The position numbers and the translations under genes are program-made. From Bog-756 sp963812525 (GTDB lineage: Bacteria; Actinomycetota; Acidimicrobiia; Acidimicrobiales; RAAP-2): a stretch of DNA of 64,000 nt. The DNA is taken from assembly GCA_963812525.1 (NCBI GenBank), contig CAWEVL010000007.1, positions 1 through 64,000 of the forward strand. Direction: 5' to 3'. The notes beneath the pieces are model-generated. The model had not been told where the DNA came from and made no database searches. It saw only the letters and a program-made list of their open reading frames with translations. Of the stretch, positions 26,761-34,891 are shown one piece after another; the first letter of the stretch is position 1; the number at the start of each line of letters is the position of its first letter.

Positions 26761-28013
26761 GACCGCACCTGCCCGGAGCCGTTGACCACGTACTTCACCG
26801 AGGTCAGCTCACGCAGGCCCATCGGGCCGCGGGCGTGGAGCTTCTGGGTGGAGATGCCGATCTCCGCCCCGAGGCCGAGCTCCTCGCCGTCGATGAAGCG
26901 GGTGGAGGCGTTCACCAGCACCGCCGCCGCGTCCACCTCGGCGGTGAACCGGTTGGCGGCGGCCAGGTCGCCGGTCACGATGGCCTCGGAGTGCCCCGAA
27001 CTGAACCGGGCGATGTGGTCGATGGCCCCGTCGAGGTCGTCGACCACGGCCACGCTCAGGGTGAGGCCCAGGAACTCGGTGGCGAAGTCGTCGTCGCTGG
27101 CCACGGCCACGTCGGGCAGGACGGCCCGGGTGGCGGCGTCCCCCCGGAGGGCCACCCCGGCCAGCGAGGCCGCCATGCGGGGTAGGAAGGCACCGGCCAC
27201 GTCCCGGTGGACGAGCACCGTCTCGGCGCTGTTGCACACCCCCGGGCGCTGGGTCTTGGCGTTGACCACGATGGACTCGGCCATGGACAGGTCGGCGGCC
27301 CGGTCCACGTAGACGTGGCAATTGCCCGCCCCGTCGAGGACGTAGGGGACGGTGGCGTGCTCGAGCACGGAGGCCAGCAGGGACGGCCCACCCCGGGGGA
27401 TCAGGCAGTCGATGCACCCCACCAGCTGCATGAACGAGACCGCCGAGGCCCGGCTGGTGTCCTCCACCAGGGTCACCGCGTCGAGGGGGAGGCCGGCCTT
27501 GTCCAGCCCGTCCCGGAGGGCGCCGGCCACGGCCAGGTTGGACGTGATGGCCGAGGAGGACCCCCGCAGCAGCACGGCGTTGCCTGCCTTCAGGCACAGG
27601 CCGGCGGCATCACTGGTCACGTTGGGCCGGTTCTCGTAGATGATCCCGACCACGCCGAGCGGGACCCGCACCCGCTCCACCCGCAGGCCGTTGGGGCGCA
27701 CCCAGCCGTCGACCACCTCCCCCACCGGGTCGGGCAGGGCGGCCACGGTGCGGAGGCCCGCGGCCATCCCCTGCAGCCGGCCGGGGTCGAGGCGCAGGCG
27801 GTCGACGGTGGTGGCGTCACTGCCCGCCGAGGCCGCCCGTTCCAGGTCGACACGGTTGGCGGCCAGGATGGCGTCGGTCCGTTCCGCCAACAGGTCGGCG
27901 GCCCGGTGGAGGGCCTCGTTGCGGGCGGCCGACGAGGCACGGGCCACCAGCCGACTGGCCGCCTTGGCTCGCTGCCCCAGCACGGTCACGGGGGTGGGTG
28001 GGCGCGTCTGCAC
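26757..28013 (-). CDS. proA: Gamma-glutamyl phosphate reductase
   Basis: Second step of proline synthesis: reduces gamma-glutamyl phosphate to the semialdehyde with NADPH. The 418-residue protein has VPLGVVGIIYENRPNVTSDA, ITSNLAVAGALRD, the active-site Cys in TQRPGVCNSAETVL and the C-terminal IGISTQKLHARGPMGLREL. GTG at 28013 gives the usual length; GTG at 27989 and 27983 are also in frame. It lies 53 bases after proB and overlaps moxR. Confidence 0.95.
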   Translation of the reverse strand: MQTRPPTPVTVLGQRAKAASRLVARASSAARNEALHRAADLLAERTDAILAANRVDLERAASAGSDATTVDRLRLDPGRLQGMAAGLRTVAALPDPVGEVVDGWVRPNGLRVERVRVPLGVVGIIYENRPNVTSDAAGLCLKAGNAVLLRGSSSAITSNLAVAGALRDGLDKAGLPLDAVTLVEDTSRASAVSFMQLVGCIDCLIPRGGPSLLASVLEHATVPYVLDGAGNCHVYVDRAADLSMAESIVVNAKTQRPGVCNSAETVLVHRDVAGAFLPRMAASLAGVALRGDAATRAVLPDVAVASDDDFATEFLGLTLSVAVVDDLDGAIDHIARFSSGHSEAIVTGDLAAANRFTAEVDAAAVLVNASTRFIDGEELGLGAEIGISTQKLHARGPMGLRELTSVKYVVNGSGQVRS

Positions 28014-28066
28014 CGTGTCAGCGTACTTGCCGAGCTGGCCGTACCGGCGACCCGGGCCGCTCGGGA

Positions 28067-29188
28067 CTACTCCAAGACCACCAGGTCGTCCCGGTGGACC
28101 ACCTCGGAGGCCACGTCGTCGGGCAGTTCGTCCGAGTGCCGACCGGCCCACCGCTCCACCACCGCCGCCGACTGACCCACCAGCCCCTTGGCGAAGACCT
28201 GGCCGTCGGGGTCGGCGATCTCCACGGCGTCGTCGGCGGCGAACCCGCCGCGGACGGACACCACCCCGGCGGCCAGGAGCGACCGGCCCCGCTCGACCAG
28301 GGCGCGGCGGGCTCCGGCGTCGACCACGATCGTGCCCGATGCCCCCACGGCGAAGGCGATCCACAGCTTGCGGGCCGGCAGCCGCCGGTCCCGGGGTCGG
28401 AACCGGGTGCCGACGGCCGGCGCCGAGCCGAGCACGGCGGCCAGCACCCCGGGACGGGCGGCGTCGGCGATCACCGCCTCCACGCCCGACCACACGGCGA
28501 TCTTGGCCGCCGCCAGCTTCGAGCCCATGCCCCCGCTGCCCACCGTCGAGCCGGGGCCCCCGGCGATCCGCTCGAGCTCGTGGTCGATCTCCACCACCTC
28601 CTCGATCAGCGAGCCCCCGGTGGTGCGGCGGGGATCCTCGGTGAGCAGACCGGCGGTGTCGGTCAGGAGCACCAGCACCTCGGCCCCGACCAGGTGGGCC
28701 ACCAGGGCGGCCAACCGGTCGTTGTCGCCGAACCGGATCTCCTCGTCGGCCACGGCGTCGTTCTCGTTGACCACCGGCACCACACCCAGCTCCAGCAGGC
28801 GGGCGAGGGTCTGACGGGCGTGGAGGTACTGGCTCCGGTGCACGAAGTCGAGCGGGGCGAGCAGGACCTGGCCGGTGGTCAGCTGGTGCCGCTCGAGCGA
28901 GTGGCTCCACACCTGCATGAGCCGGTGCTGGCCGACGGCGGCCACCGCCTGGAGCGTGGCCAGGTCCGAGGGCCGGGGCTGGTCCGGGGCCAGCGTGCTC
29001 CAACCGGCGGCGATGGCCCCCGACGTCACCACCACCACCCGGTGCCCGCCGGCCCGGGCCTCGGCCACCTCGGCGGCCAGCTTCTCGATGGCCGCGGTGT
29101 CCACGCCGCCGGCGGCCGTGGTGACCGAGGAGGAGCCGATCTTGACCACCACCGTCCCGGCCGGGGGCCGGGTCGACGCCGCGTTCAC
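28067..29188 (-). CDS. proB: Glutamate 5-kinase
   Basis: First step of proline synthesis: phosphorylates glutamate; usually feedback-inhibited by proline. The amino-acid-kinase domain covers about 1-255 (TVVVKIGSSSVT, VVVVTSGAIAAGW, PVVNENDAVADEEIRFGDND, GSGGMGSKLAAAKIA). A C-terminal PUA domain follows (RKLWIAFAVGASGTIVVDAG). At 373 residues it is the full two-domain form. GTG at 29188 overlaps the obg stop as GTGA. Confidence 0.95.
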   Translation of the reverse strand: MNAASTRPPAGTVVVKIGSSSVTTAAGGVDTAAIEKLAAEVAEARAGGHRVVVVTSGAIAAGWSTLAPDQPRPSDLATLQAVAAVGQHRLMQVWSHSLERHQLTTGQVLLAPLDFVHRSQYLHARQTLARLLELGVVPVVNENDAVADEEIRFGDNDRLAALVAHLVGAEVLVLLTDTAGLLTEDPRRTTGGSLIEEVVEIDHELERIAGGPGSTVGSGGMGSKLAAAKIAVWSGVEAVIADAARPGVLAAVLGSAPAVGTRFRPRDRRLPARKLWIAFAVGASGTIVVDAGARRALVERGRSLLAAGVVSVRGGFAADDAVEIADPDGQVFAKGLVGQSAAVVERWAGRHSDELPDDVASEVVHRDDLVVLE

Positions 29189-30493
29189 GACCGCTTGCGC
29201 CGGGAGGCCGGCTGACCGGTGAACTCGGGCTGATCGCGATACCAGACGAACGACAGCTCCCCGATGTGGACCACGTCCCCGTCGCGGGCCCCGGCCCGGG
29301 CCAGGGCCCGGTCCACGCCGATCCGCCGGAGGCGGCCCTGCACGTAGTCGGCCGCCTCGTCGGTGGTGAGGTCGTTGAGGGCCACGGCCCGTTCGGCCAC
29401 CCGGCCCACCACCCGGAACTCCCCCGAGTCGAGGCGCTCCACGGCGAATCCCTCGGGCAGGGGGCGGTGGATGACGATGGCGGTCTCCTCCTCGGGCTGC
29501 CGGGCGCGGGCCTCGGCCACCAGCTGGGTCATCCGGCCGACCAACTCGCGGATGCCCAGGCCGGTCACGGCGGAGATGACCACATCGGGCCGGAACGTGC
29601 CGACCGGGGCGGCGGTGTCGCCGGTGGCGCACCACGTCACCCTTGCTCCCCACCACCACCCGGGGCCGGTCCAGCAGCCCGGGCTGGTACCGGCCCAGCT
29701 CGTCGAGGAGCACCCGGAGCTGCTCGTCCGGGGTGATCCCGGTGACCGGTGCCAGCTCGACCAGGACGACCAGGACCCGGGACCGGGTGATGTGCCGGAG
29801 GAACCGGTGGCCGAGGCCCTTGCCCTCGGCGGCCCCCTCCACCAGCCCGGGGATGTCGGCCACGGTGAAGTCGGACCCGTCGCCGGCCCGGACCACGCCC
29901 AGGTGGGGCTCGAGGGTGGTGAACGGGTAGTCGGCGATCTTCGGCTTGGCCGCCGAGATCCGTGCGATGAGGGTGCTCTTGCCCACGTTGGGCAGGCCCA
30001 CCAGGGCCACGTCGGCCACCAGGGCCAGCTCGAGGTCGTACCACTGCTCGTGGCCTTTCTCCCCCTGTTCGGCGAAGGTCGGGGCCCGTCGCCGGTTGGT
30101 CAGGAAGCTGGCGTTGCCCCGACCCCCGCGGCCGCCCTCGCCGGCCAGCCACCGGTCGCCCGCGTTGACCAGGTCGACCAGCAGGGTCCCGTCAGCTCCC
30201 TTGGCCCGGGTCCCCACCGGGACGGGGACCTCGAGGTCCGGGCCCCGGGCCCCGTGCTTCTTCTTCCCGCCGCCGTGACCCCCGTCGCCCGCCCGTCGAT
30301 GGGGGTGGTCGCGGAACCCCAGCAGGGACGACTGATTGTGGCTGGCCACCAGCCACACGTCGCCGCCCCGGCCGCCGTCGCCGCCGTCGGGACCGCCCTT
30401 GTCCACATGGGCCTCCCGGCGGAAGGCCACGGCACCGGCGCCGCCGTCACCCGCCTTGACATGGAGTTGCGCCTCATCGACGAAGCCGGACAT
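29185..30493 (-). CDS. obg: GTPase Obg/CgtA, frameshifted
   Basis: Essential ribosome-assembly and stress GTPase. The N-terminal Gly-rich Obg fold (GGAGAVAFRREAHVDKGGPD, GKKKHGARGPDLEVPVPVG) precedes the G domain with G1 GLPNVGKST, G3 DIPGLVEGA and G4-like VVVGSK. A C-terminal OCT domain covers the last 80 residues (GFAVERLDSGEFRVVGR, VVHIGELSFVWY). Right after GSK one surplus base in the CCC at 29640-29642 (plus strand) shifts the frame; the corrected protein is 435 residues. Because of the shift, obg and proB look like one reading frame. A TAGGAT box stands 6 bases before the ATG. Confidence 0.94.
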
Positions 30494-30499
30494 GGAGCG

Positions 30500-30505
30500 A
30501 TCCTA
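30500..30505 (-). promoter_or_regulatory. Leaderless -10 box for obg-proBA operon
   Basis: TAGGAT on the minus strand, 6 bases before the obg ATG, with no Shine-Dalgarno sequence between. It would drive obg, proB, proA, moxR, vwa and the phosphatase gene. Confidence 0.5.
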
Positions 30506-30540
30506 CGACGGACCGGTGCTGCGCCCCGGCGTGGCGGCGA

Positions 30541-31326
30541 CTACGACCCGACCAGGACGGTGCGGCGCAGGGTGGCCACGGCCTCGGTCACCCCGAGGGA
30601 CTCGGCCAGGGCGGCGTAGGTGCCGTACTCGGCCCGCAGCGAGCCCAGGAACTCCTCCATGGTCGCCGGGAGCACCTGGAGGACCGCCGGGGCGTACCGC
30701 ATGACGTCCTCCACCGAGTCCGGATACTCCTCCTTCAGCCGGTCGAGGAGGCGCTCCATGGCCGGACCGCTCAGGGCGTAGTCCTCCACGATGGTCTCGT
30801 CGGGGACGCCCAGGAAGGCCAGGATCAGCGCCGAGAGGACCCCGGTGCGGTCCTTGCCGGCGCTGCAGTGGAAGACCGCCGGGAGGGCGTCACCCGACGT
30901 CAGGGCGGCGAAGGCTCCGGTCAGGGCCGGACCGCCCTCGGACACCATCCGGGCGTAGCGGGAGGCCACGTACGACGCCTCGGCCCAGGACGGCATCTCC
31001 TCGGTGGAGGGCAGGACGTCGGTCAGGGGCAGGTCGACGTAGCGCACCGGTACCGCGGCCACCGGGAACCGCCCCCGCTGCACGGCCTCGTCCACGGTCC
31101 GCAGGTCGATGACCGTGGCCACCCCCAGGTCGATCAGCTGACGCCGATCGCCCTCGGTCAGCCTGTGCAGCCCGTCGGCCCGGAACAGCCGCCGCCAGCC
31201 GACCTCCAGGCCGTCGACGGTCCGGTAGCCGCCCAGGTCCCGGAAGTTGACGCACCCTTCGAAGGCCAGGGCCCGGCTGGGCTCGGGACGGGACGAGCCC
31301 GCGGTCAGGATCTCAGGGCCGGACAT
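30541..31326 (-). CDS. Tyrosine-protein phosphatase, PtpB-like
   Basis: 261-residue phosphatase of the family with the Cys-x5-Arg loop: FHCSAGKDRTGVLSALIL, near residues 150-167. The extra Lys-Asp in that loop (AGKDRTG) is typical of the Mycobacterium PtpB / lipid-and-tyrosine phosphatase group. The N-terminal NFRDLGGYRTVDG and the Asp of VIDLRTVDEAVQRG also match. Targets are unknown. It lies 47 bases upstream of obg with its own TACGCT box 7 bases before the ATG. Confidence 0.88.
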   Translation of the reverse strand: MSGPEILTAGSSRPEPSRALAFEGCVNFRDLGGYRTVDGLEVGWRRLFRADGLHRLTEGDRRQLIDLGVATVIDLRTVDEAVQRGRFPVAAVPVRYVDLPLTDVLPSTEEMPSWAEASYVASRYARMVSEGGPALTGAFAALTSGDALPAVFHCSAGKDRTGVLSALILAFLGVPDETIVEDYALSGPAMERLLDRLKEEYPDSVEDVMRYAPAVLQVLPATMEEFLGSLRAEYGTYAALAESLGVTEAVATLRRTVLVGS

Positions 31327-31333
31327 GGACGGG

Positions 31334-31339
31334 AGCGTA
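31334..31339 (-). promoter_or_regulatory. Leaderless -10 box for tyrosine phosphatase
   Basis: TACGCT on the minus strand, 7 bases before the ATG; no ribosome binding site between. Confidence 0.45.
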
Positions 31340-31404
31340 CCGTCTCACCCTGCCGGTCGACCGCCCCGGCCGGTGAATTCTCGGTGTCGGGCGGATCCGG
31401 GGGC

Positions 31405-31659
31405 TCAGGCGCCGCTGACGACGTCGACCAGCTTGCGACCCCGGCGGCTGGTGAATTGCACCGTCCCGTCCGCCAGGGCGAACAGCGTGTCGTCGCCGCC
31501 CAGGCCGACGTTGAGGCCGGGATGGAACTTGGTGCCCCGCTGGCGGACCAGGATGGCGCCGGCCCTCACTTCGGTGCCACCGAAGGTCTTCACGCCCAGG
31601 CGCTGGGCGTTCGAGTCGCGTCCGTTGCGGGTTGACCCGCCACCCTTGGTCTTCGACAT
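31405..31659 (-). CDS. rpmA: 50S ribosomal protein L27
   Basis: 84-residue ribosomal protein near the peptidyl transferase centre. N-terminal KGGGSTRNGRDSNAQRLGVK and GAILVRQRGTKFHPGLNVG are diagnostic. A good Shine-Dalgarno (AAGGAG) precedes the ATG. It follows rplU by 42 bases; L21-L27-Obg is a widely conserved order, here interrupted by the phosphatase gene. Confidence 0.97.
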   Translation of the reverse strand: MSKTKGGGSTRNGRDSNAQRLGVKTFGGTEVRAGAILVRQRGTKFHPGLNVGLGGDDTLFALADGTVQFTSRRGRKLVDVVSGA

Positions 31660-31701
31660 CCGACTACTCCTTGACTCTGATCGATCTGGCCGGCGGGCCG
31701 G

Positions 31702-32016
31702 TCAGCCGGCCGCGCTGATCGCCGTGATGGCGATGGTCGAGTACCGCTGGCGGTGCCCCCACCGGGTGCTCTGGTTCGACTTGCTCTTGTAGGTGAAGCC
31801 CCGCACCTTGGGACCGAGCTCCTCCCCCACCACGGTGGCCGTGACCGAGGTCCCGGCCAGCTGGGCCGGGGTGGCCAGTACGGTGGCGCCGTCGACCACC
31901 AGCACCGGGGTGAAGGTCACCTCGGCGCCGGGGGACTCCCCCAGCAGCTCGACCCGGAGTGTCTGACCCTCGGCCACCCGCTCCTGCTTCCCTCCGGTTT
32001 TGATCACGGCGTACAT
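31702..32016 (-). CDS. rplU: 50S ribosomal protein L21
   Basis: 104-residue large-subunit protein. MYAVIKTGGKQERVAEGQTL and the C-terminal KVRGFTYKSKSNQSTRWGHR are diagnostic of L21. It starts 26 bases after the end of the RNase E/G gene. No clear Shine-Dalgarno; a TAGAGT hexamer lies 9 bases before the ATG. Confidence 0.97.
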   Translation of the reverse strand: MYAVIKTGGKQERVAEGQTLRVELLGESPGAEVTFTPVLVVDGATVLATPAQLAGTSVTATVVGEELGPKVRGFTYKSKSNQSTRWGHRQRYSTIAITAISAAG

Positions 32017-32025
32017 AGGGATGCG

Positions 32026-32031
32026 ACTCTA
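32026..32031 (-). promoter_or_regulatory. Possible -10 box for rplU-rpmA
   Basis: TAGAGT on the minus strand, 9 bases before the rplU ATG, in the short gap after the RNase gene. It could give a nearly leaderless ribosomal protein transcript. Confidence 0.35.
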
Positions 32032-32042
32032 CTACAGCCGGC

Positions 32043-34044
32043 TCAGCGCTCGGGGTCGTCGAAGACGATGCCCCGGCCCCCGCACACTTCGCAGGTGGTG
32101 GACATGGACTCGATGAGGCCCTCGGACACCCGCTTGCGGGTCATCTCCACCAGCCCCAGTTCGGAGATGTCGAAGACCTGGGTGCGGGTCTTGTCCCGGG
32201 CCAGGGCGGAACGCAGGGCCGAACCCACCTTGTCCCGGTTCTCCCGGATCTCCATGTCGATGAAGTCGATGACGATGATCCCCCCGATGTCCCGGAGACG
32301 GAGCTGGCGGGCCACCTCCTCGGCCGCCTCCAGGTTGTTGCGGTAGACCGTCTCCTCCAGGTTGGTGGTGCCCACGTTCTTGCCGGTGTTGACGTCGATC
32401 ACCGTCAGGGCCTCGGTGCGGTCGATGACCAGGGAGCCGCCCGAGGGCAGGTAGACCTTCCGGTCCAGGGCCCGGTGGAGCTGCTCATGGACGTGGTAGC
32501 GCTCGAACACGGGCAGGGCCTCGGCCTCGGGGTCGAAGTACTCCACCCGGTCGGCCAACTCCGGGTTGACGGCCCCGACGTACTCGCGGACCTGCTCGAA
32601 GAGGGCGAGGTCGTCGATGACCACCGCCCGGTACTCACGGTTCAACTCCTCGCGGATGACCCGCACGGCGATGGCCGGCTCCCGGTAGAGCAGGGCCGGG
32701 CCCTGGCCCTTGGTCGACTGTCCGGCGATGGACTCCCACTGTTCCACCAGGCGGGCCACGTCGTTGCCCAACTCCTCGGCGCTGGCCCCCGCCGCCGCGG
32801 TCCGGACGATGAGCCCGTGACCCTCGGGCCGAACGGCGTCGACGATGCGGCGCAAGCGCTTGCGCTCACTGTCCTCGAGGCGCTTGGAGATGCCGTAGGC
32901 CGAGCTGTTGGGCACCAGCACGACGAACCGGCCGGGGAGGGAGACCTCCTGGGTGAGGCGGGCGCCCTTGGCCCCGATGGGGTTCTTGGTGACCTGGCAC
33001 AGAATGGTCTGGCCCGGGCGGAGCAGCTGCTCGATCCGGGGCTGGCCCGACGAGGGCGATTCGACGTCGTCGGTGTCGTAGCGGACGTCGCCGTGGTAGA
33101 GGACGGCGTTCTTGGGCGTCCCGATGTCGATGAAGGCCGCCTCCATGCCCGGGAAGCACGTTCTGGACGCGTCCCCGGTAGATGTTGCCGTCGATCTGGG
33201 TGGCATCATCGGAGGCCCGGGAGATGTAGTGCTCGACCAGCGTGCGACCCTCGAGCAGGGCGATCTGGGTCATCTCGGGGCGGACATGCACGCAGATCAT
33301 GTAGCGGCCGACGGCCTTGCCCCGCCGTTCACGGCCGCCCCGACGGCCCTCGGCCTTCGGCCCGGCGTCGGCCCGGGGCTTCCCCCCCGAGCCCGGGCGG
33401 CCGCTGCCGCCCGAGCCGTTGGTGGCGGCGGCCTCCGAGCCGGCGGCGGCGGTCACCCGGTCGGCTGGGGCCCGGTCCCCGGAGCCGGTGCGCGGCCGGG
33501 AGCGACCCCCTCCCCCGGACCGACCCTGGTTCCGGCCGCCCGAGGTGACCCCGGCGCGGGACTCCTCGTCCTGGCTCCGGACGCCGGTGGCGTCACCGGC
33601 GGCACCGGCCGGAGGCCGGGCGGGCCGACTGTCCCCGATCTTGGGGCGCTCCGGCACGGACCGCGGCGGGACGGCGGCCCCACCGGACGCCGCCGGGGCC
33701 GGGTTGCCGGTCTCGGCTGGGACAGGGGCCGGCGGAGCCTCCTCCCCGGCATCCGGGGGGCTGCCGGTGGCTCCGGCCGGTCGACCTCGCCCGCGACCTC
33801 CCCGCGACCCGCGTCGGCGGCGGTTGGGCCCGTCGCCGCCCGCGGCGGTGGTGGGGACTCCCTCACGGCTCCCTTCGCCCGATCCGCCGCCTGGGCTCAG
33901 GGCCGCACCACCGGCGTCACCCTGGGGGGACGGCCCTCCGGTGCCGGCCGGTTCGGCCGGTGCTGACTGGGTTGCGGGCGCGGTCGACGACGCCGGCGCC
34001 TCCGCCGGGACCTCCACCGGTTGCCCGGTTGCTCCATCTGACAT
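32043..34044 (-). CDS. rne: Ribonuclease E/G with long N-terminal arm, frameshifted
   Basis: Endoribonuclease of the degradosome/rRNA-processing type. The first 245 residues form a disordered Pro/Ala/Gly/Arg arm (NRRRRGSRGGRGRGRPAG). The S1 domain (NIYRGRVQNVLPGMEAAF) follows, then the catalytic core with Asp residues in TVIDVNTGKN and GIIVIDFIDMEI, and the zinc link TCEVCGGRGIVF, after which the protein ends. The arm is thus on the N side only, as in neither E. coli RNase E nor RNase G. One surplus base at about 33148-33157 splits the S1 domain; corrected length is 666 residues. GGAAGGGA precedes the ATG at 34044. Confidence 0.92.
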
Positions 34045-34065
34045 CGAATTCCCTTCCGATACTGC

Positions 34066-34890
34066 TCATGAGGCACGCTCGAGGGCGTACCCGGCGCGGT
34101 CGGCTCCGGCAGCGGCCCCCCGTTCGAGGGGCTCCTCCCGTCGGCCGTCGCGCTCGATCCACTGTTGCGTTCTGCACGCCCGGTCCAGGACCGGTACGTC
34201 CGCGCCGCGGCCGTCACCGGCCGGCGCGTCCTCCACGCCGTCGCCGGCCCGGAGGCCGGAGACGGCGATCAGTCCCCTCACCAGCTCGACGGGACGGACG
34301 CCCCGGGGCTGGCAGGCCAGGTCGGCCACCACCCCGACGGGCTTCCGGCCGGCCGGGCCGGTCTCCCCGGTCGGGTCGGGGGCCACGGCCAGCCCGAGGA
34401 CCGAGGGGCGCAGGTCGTCCTGCTCCTGGCGGCCCTTGCGCTCCCGCACGATGGGTACCGAGTCGGCCGCCAGCAGCGAGGCCACCCGGTCGGCCAGCGC
34501 CGCGCCGGAGATCCCGCCGAACCACATGGTCCACGTGCACGAGGTGACCTGCTGCTGGAGCGAGCCGTCCCGGCGGTCGACCAGGGCCGCCTGCTGGACG
34601 TCGATCCCCTCGGGCAGCAGCCCGGACAGCCGGGCCGGTAGCTCGCCCAGGACCACTCCCGCGGTCTCCGGTCGGGACTCGTCGAGGACCACGTCGAGGT
34701 ACTCGGCCAGCGACTCGCACCCGGTGGGCAGGGCCAACCCGAAGCTGAGTTGCGGCCGGGGCGAGAATCCTTCGGTGTAGGCCAGGGGCAACCGGTCCCG
34801 ACGCAGGGCCCGCTCCCACATGCGGGCCACATCGCGCTGGCTGGTGAAGCGGATCTTGCCGAGCTTGACGAAACGGAGGCGGACCCGCAT
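34066..34890 (-). CDS. DUF2344 radical-SAM-associated protein (TIGR03936 type)
   Basis: 274-residue protein of the family regularly placed next to a TIGR03960 radical SAM protein. N-terminal VRLRFVKLGKIRFTSQRDVA and YTEGFSPRPQLSFGLALPTG (about 40-60) are characteristic. The family probably acts on tRNA or shares the partner's substrate; its function is not established. It starts 1 base after the partner's stop codon and is followed by the RNase gene on the other side of an ordinary gap. The last 70 residues are variable. Confidence 0.88.
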   Translation of the reverse strand: MRVRLRFVKLGKIRFTSQRDVARMWERALRRDRLPLAYTEGFSPRPQLSFGLALPTGCESLAEYLDVVLDESRPETAGVVLGELPARLSGLLPEGIDVQQAALVDRRDGSLQQQVTSCTWTMWFGGISGAALADRVASLLAADSVPIVRERKGRQEQDDLRPSVLGLAVAPDPTGETGPAGRKPVGVVADLACQPRGVRPVELVRGLIAVSGLRAGDGVEDAPAGDGRGADVPVLDRACRTQQWIERDGRREEPLERGAAAGADRAGYALERAS

Positions 34891-34891
34891 C

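Noticed and set aside
28067..30493. An apparent Obg-ProB fusion protein
   Set aside because: The linking stretch is out-of-frame Obg. The OCT domain is intact in the next frame and ends at a GTGA overlap with proB.
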